From assembly GCF_900182815.1 (NCBI RefSeq), contig NZ_FXUA01000002.1, positions 124,001 through 188,000 of the forward strand: a DNA stretch of 64,000 nt, read 5' to 3'. Origin of the DNA: Algoriphagus winogradskyi. Its GTDB lineage: Bacteria; Bacteroidota; Bacteroidia; Cytophagales; Cyclobacteriaceae. The first letter of the stretch is position 1, and each line of letters begins with the position of its first letter. This document shows positions 9,784 through 18,234 of the stretch, one piece after another. Below the pieces are notes generated by a model, which saw only the letters and a list, made by a program, of their open reading frames with translations, did no database searches and was not told the origin of the DNA. The position numbers were made by a program, and so were the translations under genes.

Positions 9784-10245
9784 TTATAAATTTCCCTCAG
9801 CAATACTTTTTAACTTACTATTCCTCTTAAGTAAGAAATCGGTCATGTATTTTCTTAGAATTATTTTATCAAAAAAACTTCCCAATATCCCATAAGGAAC
9901 TTGGTAATGAAAATAGTCAGTCATTCTTGTTATTTTATCAATACGTTCAAAAAAATGCTCATGACGCATAGATTTAAAAGCACCCTTAGTCATTTTGTCT
10001 TCAAAAAAGTAAGGCTTTTCAAATTTTGTAATCACAATAGACAACTGTTGTCTCACCCTTAAATGATTCGCTTCCCAAGTGACAGTATCACCAAGCTCGC
10101 ATAGGCCATGCATTCTTCCCGCAATTGTTATTTCTTTCGTTTTCTCTGTTGAAAGTTTATGAAAATCTACATCCCTAGCTAGATCAAAACACCTTTCTAT
10201 AGGAGCATTAATTTCTGTTATTAACTCAATTTTCTGTAAACCCAT
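9784..10245 (-). CDS. SRPBCC-family ligand-binding protein
   Basis: Small soluble protein of 153 residues with the START/Bet v 1-like (SRPBCC) pattern: the N-terminal strand IELITEINAPIERCFDLARDVDFH, a run of beta strands (GDTVTWEANHLRVRQQLSIVIT), and a long C-terminal helix. It resembles the YndB/CoxG-like cyclase-dehydrase relatives common in Bacteroidota. Ligand unknown. It is the last gene of a minus-strand run with the GAF reductase and ribD, 14 nt after the former. Confidence 0.75.
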   Translation of the reverse strand: MGLQKIELITEINAPIERCFDLARDVDFHKLSTEKTKEITIAGRMHGLCELGDTVTWEANHLRVRQQLSIVITKFEKPYFFEDKMTKGAFKSMRHEHFFERIDKITRMTDYFHYQVPYGILGSFFDKIILRKYMTDFLLKRNSKLKSIAEGNL

Positions 10246-10259
10246 TATCTAGAAAATAA

Positions 10260-10742
10260 TCACAACTGGCTTCCCAGCACTCCCATCAATTTCTCCAAAT
10301 ATTCCTGATCCACCCCATCAAAATCATCCAGCTGATCTGAATCCACATCAAGTACCATGGCAACTAAACCACCTTTGAAAACCGGTACCACGATCTCCGA
10401 TTTGGAAGCAGAACTACAGGCGATATGCCCTGGAAAAGCATCCACATCAGGAACAAGAACAGTATTGCCTTCTTGCCACGCTGTACCACAAACACCTTTT
10501 CCTATAGATATTCTTGTACACGCAATCGGCCCTTGAAATGGCCCCAATACCAACTGATTTTCTTTCACCAGATAAAATCCAACCCAGAAGAAGTCAAATG
10601 CTTCTTTAAGAGCTGCTGAGATATTGGCTAGGTTCGCATATAGATCTGGTTCTCCACTGATCAAGGCTTCGATCTGTGGCAAAATAGCTTCGTATTTTTC
10701 AGCTTTAGTAGCTGATTCAGGTATGTATAGACTTTCAGACAT
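10260..10742 (-). CDS. msrC: GAF-domain protein, probable free methionine-(R)-sulfoxide reductase
   Basis: A single GAF domain of 160 residues matching the fRMsr family, which reduces free methionine-(R)-sulfoxide using thioredoxin. The three characteristic cysteines are present in the expected contexts: ACTRI, GVCGTAW and HIACSSASKSEIVVPV; the last is the family signature. The C-terminal strand GGLVAMVLDVDSDQ completes the GAF fold. Its start overlaps the end of ribD by 8 nt, so the two are translationally coupled. The call is by family motif. Confidence 0.85.
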   Translation of the reverse strand: MSESLYIPESATKAEKYEAILPQIEALISGEPDLYANLANISAALKEAFDFFWVGFYLVKENQLVLGPFQGPIACTRISIGKGVCGTAWQEGNTVLVPDVDAFPGHIACSSASKSEIVVPVFKGGLVAMVLDVDSDQLDDFDGVDQEYLEKLMGVLGSQL

Positions 10743-11760
10743 GATGATAAATTCTTAAAGTGTCGTCCAAGATCTCTATAGTCTCGGAAACCGGGGTAGG
10801 GGGAACAGGAGCTGCTATTCCACTACCAAATTTGTTACTGCTTGTAAACACTCTAGCCTCATCCCAAAGTTCGGAAGCCAAAAACTTATTCAATAAATAA
10901 CTTCCGCCTTCAATAATTACGCTTTGAATATTTCGCTTATTCAACTCATCCAGAATATCCTTAATCTTAAAGCCTGGGTTCAGCTTAGCATATTCTAAGG
11001 TGCCTTTTACTTCAGATTTCAGCGTATTAAAACAGATCGTAGGTACTGCTTCATCAAATAATTTAAGTGAATTTGGCAGCTCGAGTTTGCTATCAATTAC
11101 TATTCGTAAGGGATTTTTCCCTACCCAATCTCTCACATTCAATGCCGGATCATCGTATTTAGCGGTGTTTTTACCGACCATTATCGCATCTTCCTCAGCT
11201 CTCCACTTGTGCACCAGTTGTCTGCTGGAAGAATTTGTAATCCATTTGGAGGAATAATCCTCCCTAGCAACAAACCCGTCTTTCGTTTGTGCCCACTTCA
11301 AAATCACATAAGGTCTTTTCTTCTCTATTTGGGTGAAAAACCGTTTGTTCTGAAATCTTGCTTCTTGTTCTAAAAGACCCGTTTGAACTACAATCCCTGC
11401 ATCTTTCAAAATTTGGATCCCTTTTCCGCCCACTAGTGGATTACTGTCGAAACCTGCAATAATAACCTTCTTCACTTTTTTTTCCACCAGCAAATTAGCG
11501 CAGGGAGGAGTTTTCCCGAAGTGCGCACAAGGCTCCAGCGTTACATAGACCGTCGAATCAGCTAATAAATCCTGATTTGCTACCGAATTTATTGCATTGA
11601 CTTCAGCATGCGGTTTACCATATTGCTGATGGTATCCTTCGCCAATAATCCTGTCTTGATGTACAATCACGCAACCCACCATTGGGTTTGGGCTAACTTT
11701 TCCCCTGCCAAGTTCTGCAAGTTCTAGAGCTCGTTGCATGTAGAGTTCATCAGCTTTCAT
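10735..11760 (-). CDS. ribD: Bifunctional riboflavin deaminase-reductase RibD
   Basis: Two-domain riboflavin pathway enzyme of 341 residues: deamination of the pyrimidine intermediate, then NADPH-dependent reduction of the ribose chain. The N-terminal deaminase domain has the zinc site HAEVNAI with PCAHFGKTPPC. The C-terminal reductase (from about residue 145) includes PYVILKWAQTKDGF and the late glycine motif IIEGGSYLLNKFL. Its ATG shares one base with the stop of the upstream DUF4382 gene (TGATG), and its end overlaps the GAF reductase gene. Other rib genes are not in the window. Confidence 0.94.
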   Translation of the reverse strand: MKADELYMQRALELAELGRGKVSPNPMVGCVIVHQDRIIGEGYHQQYGKPHAEVNAINSVANQDLLADSTVYVTLEPCAHFGKTPPCANLLVEKKVKKVIIAGFDSNPLVGGKGIQILKDAGIVVQTGLLEQEARFQNKRFFTQIEKKRPYVILKWAQTKDGFVAREDYSSKWITNSSSRQLVHKWRAEEDAIMVGKNTAKYDDPALNVRDWVGKNPLRIVIDSKLELPNSLKLFDEAVPTICFNTLKSEVKGTLEYAKLNPGFKIKDILDELNKRNIQSVIIEGGSYLLNKFLASELWDEARVFTSSNKFGSGIAAPVPPTPVSETIEILDDTLRIYHHV

Positions 11761-12557
11761 CAGGGTTTTTTCTTAAATGTGATTGGAGCAAGTACACTAT
11801 CTTCACTCACCACCAACTTTGATGCATAGGCTGTATCTAAATACAACTCGTCCTTCGGATCAAATAAAATATTGTAAGAACCTGCTTGAACTCTGAAATA
11901 ATATTTGCCAGTGGCATCAGTATGCGTAGATATGGTATCCTCACCATTGCTTAGGTAAATCGCCGGATAAAGAGTCGTTGGTTTCAGCGTTCCGCTGATA
12001 TCCACCGTACCAATTCCACTTATCAAAGTAAAGGTTGGATCTAGCTCGTAGGTTAGGGGAGATTCTGATACTTGGACTATGGACTTTTCAAGATCCAAAT
12101 CCAGCAAGATATCATAGGAAATTCCCTGCTCTATATCGATTGAGGTTTCTAATGAAATTTCATTTCTTGTAGGATCCGAAAGCGCCAACACATATTTTTT
12201 CTCATTAAAAAACATGGAATGGTTATCCCCTAGAATAATCTTAGCACTTATTATTTGACCAATCGGCAATTCACTTCTTCCTAATAGCAGTGCAGTGCTT
12301 CCCACCAGATCACTAACTTTTATCCTTTTGTCACCGGATTTATATTCCAGGAAAAAAGTCTGGCTCTGAGTCTCTCGACCTTCTGCCAATACCTCTATAT
12401 CGACTCCCTCAATCTCCACAAAAACAGAATCCCATTTGGCAGGACTATCTACCAATATCAGATTGAGTAAAGATCTTGGACTTGAATCAGGGTCTTCGCA
12501 AGATGCTAGGAAAAGCACACTTGCTACTGGAAATAGATAAAAGTAAAGTTTTTTCAC
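11760..12557 (-). CDS. DUF4382 lipoprotein
   Basis: Predicted outer-envelope lipoprotein of 265 residues. The start is a GTG at 12557, needed to keep the signal peptide, whose lipobox is LASC at about residue 20. The central region matches the DUF4382 pattern (LILVDSPAKWDSVFVEIEGVDIEV, later SYDILLDLDLEKSIV), and the end is a carboxypeptidase-regulatory-like beta sandwich (TDATGKYYFRVQAGSYNILF). Function unknown. It is a paralogue of the next upstream gene and overlaps ribD by one base, an unexpected operon partner for a riboflavin enzyme. Confidence 0.8.
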   Translation of the reverse strand: MKKLYFYLFPVASVLFLASCEDPDSSPRSLLNLILVDSPAKWDSVFVEIEGVDIEVLAEGRETQSQTFFLEYKSGDKRIKVSDLVGSTALLLGRSELPIGQIISAKIILGDNHSMFFNEKKYVLALSDPTRNEISLETSIDIEQGISYDILLDLDLEKSIVQVSESPLTYELDPTFTLISGIGTVDISGTLKPTTLYPAIYLSNGEDTISTHTDATGKYYFRVQAGSYNILFDPKDELYLDTAYASKLVVSEDSVLAPITFKKKP

Positions 12558-12610
12558 AAAGCAAATTTAGGCCAAATCTATTGAATACAGTAGTTCAAGA
12601 TAACCTAGAT

Positions 12611-12636
12611 AAAAAAAAGACCAGCCTAAGCTGGTC
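12611..12636 (-). terminator. Rho-independent terminator
   Basis: A perfect 7-bp stem GACCAGC/GCTGGTC with a 4-nt loop lies at 12619-12636. On the minus strand it is followed by eight T residues (12618-12611). It sits just after the stop of the upstream DUF4382 gene and separates that gene from the next DUF4382-ribD run. Confidence 0.8.
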
Positions 12637-12652
12637 TAAATTATCTAAAACC

Positions 12653-13477
12653 TTAATTTTCCGGTAAGACCTGTGAAGTCACCGTAGTAACCATTTCATC
12701 TTCAACGATAATCCCTTCTACCATTACAATTTCATAGGAATCATTTGGAGTAAAGGTAATTTTATAAACCCCTTCGTCTAATCCAGTGATTTTATAATTG
12801 CCATTTGCATCTACATATGTATTCATAGATTCTCCTTCCCCTTCAACAGTTACCTGAACTGGCTGAGCTTCCAAAGGTAGAACTTGACCCATAATACCAG
12901 TAGAAACTTCGTCTAAATATGCTCTCAATACAGGCTTAAGGATGATTTGCCCAGAATTTCCTGCCTCTACGATAGACTTAGCAGCATCAAAATCAATTAC
13001 CAAATCATAAGACATCCCACCTTCTATGTATTCATCCACTTTAATTTTCAATCCACTCTGCTGAGCACTTGGTGTTTTCATGTCAAAACGCTGACCGTCT
13101 TTGATTACGTAATTGTTCTCACCAAGAATCAATCTGATTTGATCGATTTCTCCTTCAGGAAAATTCTCTGTTCCTAAATGCTCACTAGTTCCTCCTGTTA
13201 ATTCTAAAAGGTTAATTGGTTGACTTCCGTCATAAATAATTTCTACCCAAGAAGACTCATCGTCGTCATCAATGTCATCATCCTCTATCCCGTCCTCATC
13301 TATCTTCACACGAACGGCTAGTACTTCTACCCATACTTCATCGTAAGAGGCTGGTGCATCCACTAATAAAATATTAACGCGTGCTGACTCTCCACTTGGA
13401 TTCTCATCATCGGAAGAGCATGACATTGAAAAAACAGCCCAGCATGCTATAAGGAGATAGGAAAATATATTTTTCAT
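12653..13477 (-). CDS. DUF4382 lipoprotein
   Basis: Second DUF4382 lipoprotein, 274 residues from the ATG at 13477. An upstream in-frame start would put a non-signal extension before the lipoprotein signal peptide (KNIFSYLLIACWAVFSMSCSS), so the internal start is preferred. The DUF4382 core is VNILLVDAPASYDEVWVEV, with an acidic insert rich in D and E (about residues 65-75) that its neighbour lacks, and SYDLVIDFDAAKSIV. A C-terminal beta-sandwich (YVDANGNYKITGLDEGVYKITF) follows. Function unknown; DUF4382 proteins are widespread in Bacteroidota. A terminator follows the stop codon. Confidence 0.82.
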   Translation of the reverse strand: MKNIFSYLLIACWAVFSMSCSSDDENPSGESARVNILLVDAPASYDEVWVEVLAVRVKIDEDGIEDDDIDDDDESSWVEIIYDGSQPINLLELTGGTSEHLGTENFPEGEIDQIRLILGENNYVIKDGQRFDMKTPSAQQSGLKIKVDEYIEGGMSYDLVIDFDAAKSIVEAGNSGQIILKPVLRAYLDEVSTGIMGQVLPLEAQPVQVTVEGEGESMNTYVDANGNYKITGLDEGVYKITFTPNDSYEIVMVEGIIVEDEMVTTVTSQVLPEN

Positions 13478-13579
13478 ACGAATCGAGTTTAGTTTAGTGG
13501 TAAGGAAATGCCAATGACCATGCCAACTCAAAAATGACAAATAGTAAAGTAATGTCTCAATACCTTCTTATTTTTGGGC

Positions 13580-14929
13580 ATGATGAAATGGGAACGCCTT
13601 TTATCCCGAGGCAGATTTGGTGATAATCCGGGATTTATACCTACACAAGTAACCCGAAGCGAATTTGAAGTAGATTATGATCGAATAATTTTTTCTTCTC
13701 CATTCCGTAATCTTCAAGATAAAACTCAGGTTTTTCCTCTGCCTGAACAGGCTTTCGTACATACTAGACTTACCCATAGCTTAGAAGTGTCCAGTGTAGG
13801 GCGATCCCTGGGAAAAGCAGCAGGGGAAATGCTGTTGGAAAAGTACCCGCAGCTGAATAAAACCGGTATTACTCCATTTGAAATTGGAGCAATTGTGGCC
13901 GCAGCGGCATTAACGCATGATATTGGAAACCCTCCTTTTGGTCATGCAGGAGAAGAGGCTATTTCTGATTTCTTTAAATTTCATCCTGCCGGAAAATGCT
14001 GGGAATCGCATGTACGTACAGAGCAATTAGCTGATCTCTGCAATTTCGAAGGAAACGCTCAGGGTTTTAGAATGCTTGTTTCCAAGCAGTTTGGACTGAA
14101 ACTGACTTATGCAACATTGGCGGCATTTACCAAATATCCACGTCCAAGCATGATAGCACAGCGGGATATTGCTCGAAGAAGCCAGAAAAAATACGGGTTT
14201 TTCATTAACCAATTAGCCGATTTTGAGCAAATGGGAGCTGTGCTTGGAATGGAAAAATCCAGTCCTGAATGCTGGTATCGCCATCCCTTGGCATTCTTGG
14301 TAGAAGCTGCGGATGATATTTGCTATAGCATTATTGATCTGGAAGATGGCTGTACCCTGGGATTGGTAAGCTTTGAGGAAACAGTGAAGCTTCTAGCTCC
14401 GATTTTGAAGGATAAATTTGATCCGAAAAAATTAAAGGAGCCTAGAACTGTCACACAAAACCTTGGTGCATTGCGAGCCTTAGCAATTGGGGAGTTAATC
14501 AGCGAATGTGTAGAAGTCTTTGCCAAGTTTGAGGAAAGTATGTGCAAAGGCAATTTTGACAAAGCTCTGACTGATATCATCCCTTCGGCTAAGGCACTTC
14601 AGAAAATCACTGACGTTTCGGTTCAAAAAATTTATCGTTCTCAAGTGGTTTTGGAAAAAGAGGCGGCAGGTTTTCAAGTTTTGGAAGGATTGTTAGAAGT
14701 ATTTTCCAAAGCTCTTTACCATCAATTTTATGACCCAGAGAAATTCTCAGGGCAAGACAAAAGCATACTTCGACTTCTGCCGGAAGATTTCCCACTGAAG
14801 GGCTGGGGGGCTGAAGTTAACCCATATCCTTTACTTCGGTCGTTAGTGGATTTCATTTCTGGAATGACTGACAAATACGCCCTGAATCTCTATCGTAGAG
14901 TGAAAGGCATCTCCATTCCAGGGTCTTAA
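13580..14929 (+). CDS. dgt: Deoxyguanosinetriphosphate triphosphohydrolase
   Basis: HD-domain dNTPase that splits dGTP into deoxyguanosine and triphosphate. The family N-terminus with SEFEVDYDRIIFSSPFRNLQDKTQVF is followed by HTRLTHSLEV, the metal-binding HD pair in LTHDIGNPPFGHAGEEA, NFEGNAQGF, and the later EAADDICYSIIDLEDG. About 449 residues. The start is taken as ATG at 13580; ATG 13583 and an upstream TTG at 13574 are also possible, and no clear Shine-Dalgarno decides it. The gene is divergent from the DUF4382 gene. Confidence 0.93.
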   Translation: MMKWERLLSRGRFGDNPGFIPTQVTRSEFEVDYDRIIFSSPFRNLQDKTQVFPLPEQAFVHTRLTHSLEVSSVGRSLGKAAGEMLLEKYPQLNKTGITPFEIGAIVAAAALTHDIGNPPFGHAGEEAISDFFKFHPAGKCWESHVRTEQLADLCNFEGNAQGFRMLVSKQFGLKLTYATLAAFTKYPRPSMIAQRDIARRSQKKYGFFINQLADFEQMGAVLGMEKSSPECWYRHPLAFLVEAADDICYSIIDLEDGCTLGLVSFEETVKLLAPILKDKFDPKKLKEPRTVTQNLGALRALAIGELISECVEVFAKFEESMCKGNFDKALTDIIPSAKALQKITDVSVQKIYRSQVVLEKEAAGFQVLEGLLEVFSKALYHQFYDPEKFSGQDKSILRLLPEDFPLKGWGAEVNPYPLLRSLVDFISGMTDKYALNLYRRVKGISIPGS

Positions 14930-15104
14930 ATTAAATATCCTTGTACTTAGTTTTCCTAAATGCAAGCTCTTCGGAGAATGTATAAGCTTCGCGGCTTAAA
15001 TTTTGTAACTATTTAGCCTACAAAGGGCAATAATTACGTATCTATTGCCTGACTGGAATCTACCTATTCCAGCAAACCCACCTATTCGCTTAATAAAACC
15101 ATAT

Positions 15105-18100
15105 ATGAAAAAGGCACTGATCATCATTTTAGGTGTATTTATATTTTTGATAGCTGCAGCAGTAGCTGTTCCTTTTCTTTTTAAAGACAAAATTGCTGCC
15201 CGAATTGACCGGGAAATTGCCCAATCTGTGAATGCAAAAGTCATTTATGACATTGATAATGTGAGCATAAGCCTCTTTAGAAGATTCCCAAACGTATCGG
15301 CAAGAATCACTGATTTCGATATTGTTGGGAATGCCCCTTTTGAAAAGGACACTTTGGTTTCACTTCGTGAATTGGCCATTGATTTCAACCTTAAATCCGT
15401 GCTTTTTGATGACTACCCTACGCTCACTGGCGTCCATTTGAATGGTGGAAATGTTTACATCAAGGTATTGGAAGATGGGAAAGCAAATTATGACATCACT
15501 TTCCCTTCAGAAACAGTGGCGGAAGATATGGCTGATAGCAATTTTAAAATCGGAGTGGATGAGATGGAAATCAGCAATCTCAATTTGGTCTATGACGATA
15601 GACAACTTGATTATTTTATGGCATTAGGAGGGATCAATGCACAGGGGTCCGGTGATTTTACAGCAGATGTGTATGACCTTCCGATTGACATGGAAGCTTT
15701 GATAGCAGACATTACCTATGAAGATGTAAGTTACCTTACCAACAAAACTTTCAAGGGCGAAACCCTGCTGAATATTGACATGGAAAATATGAGGTTCACG
15801 CTGGGAGAAGGTAATTTTCAGCTAAACGATTTTCTTTTTGGATTGAGCGGATTCTTGGCAATGCCTAACGATGACATAGAAATGGATCTAGTTTTAACTG
15901 GAATTGACAATGAGTTCAAGAGTATTTTATCACTTATTCCTGGTATCTACTCGGAGAGTTTTTCCAGTTTAAAAACCTCTGGAACCATGGATTTCAATGG
16001 AACTATCAAAGGGATTTACAATGATGTGAAAATTCCTTCTTTTGATATTTCGCTCAAAGTAGCTGACGGCATGTTCCAATACCCAGACTTGCCAAAGCCA
16101 GTGAAAAACGTGAATCTTGACCTCCAGGTAAAAAACGAAACGGATAATATTGATAATACTTCCATTTCAATTCCCACATTCAATTTAGACTTTGGAAGTA
16201 ATCCTATTTCAGGAAAATTGTATCTATCTGATTTGGTAAGTTACACAATGGATGCTGCTTTGAAAGGCAAATTAGATCTGGAGGAATTGACCTCCATTTT
16301 CCCAATTGAGGGGCTTGCCTTAAAAGGAAATCTCGATGTGGATGCTACTGCCAAAGGTCGATATGATTCTGTCGCAGGTATTATTCCTGCCATCAATGCA
16401 AAGCTTTTGCTGGCTAATGGATATGCAAAAAGTGCAGATTATCCAGCACCCATTGAGAAATTAAACGTGAATGCCTCCGTGCAGAATTCTAATGGAAATA
16501 TGACGGATTTTCTGGTTGATCTAAGTCAGTTTGGATTTGAGCTGGAAGGTGAAGCAATACGAGGAAACATGAAAATCCGAGATTTTGACAAACTCTTCTG
16601 GGATGGAGAAATTATCGGAGGAGTTGATCTCAGGAAGATATTAGCCATTTTTCCAATGGATGACATGACTATGGAAGGTCATATTCAAGCGGATATCAAT
16701 ACGAAAGGATCCTATGCGGCTGTTCAGGCTGAAAAATACAATCAACTGGAGACTCGCGGCAGCATGGATATCAGCAAGTTCAAGTATTCTTCTACTGATG
16801 TCCCTCAGGGTGTTGAGATCGCTAGCGCAAAAGCAGAATTCACTCCAGAGCGTATAAATTTAACAGAATTCGATTCGAAGATTGGAGAAAGCCCATTGCA
16901 GGCCACTGGTTACCTTTCCAATTACATGGAATACTTCCTTGGTGAAAATGGAACCTTGAAAGGTCAGCTCGCCATGAATAGTAGTAGGTTCAATGTAAAT
17001 GAATGGATGAGCGAAGATACTTCGGCTGATACGACAAGTACTGAGCTATCAGTAATCGAGCTACCAAATAATATAGACTTTACCATGACTGCGGTCGCAA
17101 ATGAAGTAATCTATGACAATTTGAACCTAAAAGAGGTGAAAGGAAATATGTCATTAAAAAATGGCGTTCTGAGCTTTTCCGATGCATCAATGAAAACGAT
17201 GGGAGGTACTATTGGATTGTCAGGTAACTATGATCCTAGAGATTTGACTGAGCCCGCATTTAATTTCAGCTTAAACATTTCAGAACTCAGCATTGCAGAA
17301 GCTTTTAAGTCATTTAATACCATTAAAGCTTTTGCTCCAATTGCTCAAAACCTGACAGGAAAATTCAATTCCGATCTAAATTTCTCCGGAAAACTGGGCC
17401 AGGATATGATGCCATTATTGTCAAGTCTTGATGGAAAAGGTTTGCTGAAAGTGGCCGAGACAGCTCTGAAAGACAGTAAAATATTAGAAGGAATCACTAG
17501 TCTCACAAAGCTAAAAGATGTGAATACTCTTCAGCTCAAGAATATTACCATCCCTATTTCGATTGAAAATGGCGTGATGGATGTGAAGCCATTCGATGTG
17601 AAACTGTGGGATTATCAGGCAAACGTGCAAGGTACGGCGGGTTTTGATGGCTCGATAAATTACTTAGTAAATATGCAGATTCCTGCCGGGAAATTCGGAT
17701 CCCAAGCAAATGCTCTTTTATCCTCTATCACTGGAACTTCCACGGATGAGAATACTACTATTCCATTGGCCTTGAACCTTTCAGGAACGTACAATTCGCC
17801 GAAAATTTCCCTTGCCGGAGGAAACAGTATAGAATCATTGCTTGCGAATGCACTGAAAGCTAGAGTAAGTGGTGAGGCAAAAAATCTCCAAACACAAGCT
17901 AATGAGCAATTCAATGCTGCTCAGGACAGCATGAAATTGGCACTCAAAGCAAAATCAGAAGTAGCACAGGATAGTGTAAAGAAGGAATTGGAAAAACAGG
18001 TGGATGTAGCAAAAGATAAAGCTGTGGATGAAGCCAAAAAGCTCTTGAAAGGATTTTTTCCTAAAAGCACACCAGCCTCCACTAAACCTGATACCACAAC

Positions 18101-18116
18101 TGTGAAGAAGGATTAA
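15105..18116 (+). CDS. AsmA-family envelope protein
   Basis: Long periplasmic protein of about 1,003 residues anchored by one N-terminal helix (KKALIIILGVFIFLIAAAVAVP). The start is taken at the ATG at 15105; an upstream in-frame ATG at 15045 would add 20 residues before the membrane helix. The body is repetitive beta structure (for example SGTMDFNGTIKGIY, LKGNLDVDATAKG), and the C-terminal part carries the AsmA_2-type region (KDVNTLQLKNITIPISIENG, then DVKLWDYQANVQGTAGF). It ends in a lysine/alanine-rich helical tail. AsmA-like proteins are bridge-like lipid-transport candidates between membranes; a role in outer-membrane lipid homeostasis is inferred from the family. Confidence 0.85.
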   Translation: MKKALIIILGVFIFLIAAAVAVPFLFKDKIAARIDREIAQSVNAKVIYDIDNVSISLFRRFPNVSARITDFDIVGNAPFEKDTLVSLRELAIDFNLKSVLFDDYPTLTGVHLNGGNVYIKVLEDGKANYDITFPSETVAEDMADSNFKIGVDEMEISNLNLVYDDRQLDYFMALGGINAQGSGDFTADVYDLPIDMEALIADITYEDVSYLTNKTFKGETLLNIDMENMRFTLGEGNFQLNDFLFGLSGFLAMPNDDIEMDLVLTGIDNEFKSILSLIPGIYSESFSSLKTSGTMDFNGTIKGIYNDVKIPSFDISLKVADGMFQYPDLPKPVKNVNLDLQVKNETDNIDNTSISIPTFNLDFGSNPISGKLYLSDLVSYTMDAALKGKLDLEELTSIFPIEGLALKGNLDVDATAKGRYDSVAGIIPAINAKLLLANGYAKSADYPAPIEKLNVNASVQNSNGNMTDFLVDLSQFGFELEGEAIRGNMKIRDFDKLFWDGEIIGGVDLRKILAIFPMDDMTMEGHIQADINTKGSYAAVQAEKYNQLETRGSMDISKFKYSSTDVPQGVEIASAKAEFTPERINLTEFDSKIGESPLQATGYLSNYMEYFLGENGTLKGQLAMNSSRFNVNEWMSEDTSADTTSTELSVIELPNNIDFTMTAVANEVIYDNLNLKEVKGNMSLKNGVLSFSDASMKTMGGTIGLSGNYDPRDLTEPAFNFSLNISELSIAEAFKSFNTIKAFAPIAQNLTGKFNSDLNFSGKLGQDMMPLLSSLDGKGLLKVAETALKDSKILEGITSLTKLKDVNTLQLKNITIPISIENGVMDVKPFDVKLWDYQANVQGTAGFDGSINYLVNMQIPAGKFGSQANALLSSITGTSTDENTTIPLALNLSGTYNSPKISLAGGNSIESLLANALKARVSGEAKNLQTQANEQFNAAQDSMKLALKAKSEVAQDSVKKELEKQVDVAKDKAVDEAKKLLKGFFPKSTPASTKPDTTTVKKD

Positions 18117-18150
18117 ACGTGGTACGCCTTTGATTATGGTTAATCAGGCT

Positions 18151-18196
18151 GAGCGAAGTCGAAGTCTAAATTCTATTGTGCTCGACTTCGTTCGAC
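18151..18196. repeat. Intergenic inverted repeat between convergent genes
   Basis: A 9-bp perfect inverted repeat, CGAAGTCGA (18154-18162) and TCGACTTCG (18182-18190), with partially repeated flanks, lies in the 118-bp gap between the AsmA and hydrolase genes. The preceding GGCTGAGCGAAGTCGAAG resembles short dispersed intergenic repeats seen in many Bacteroidota and Proteobacteria genomes. It may double as a bidirectional terminator, but neither side has a strong T tract. Confidence 0.6.
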
Positions 18197-18234
18197 TTGA
18201 CTACCTACAAGTTTGACCCTATTAACTATTTCTT

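Noticed and set aside
15045..15104. Upstream ATG of the AsmA gene
   Set aside because: It would put 20 residues with no similarity to the family before the membrane anchor; the ATG at 15105 gives a normal anchor.
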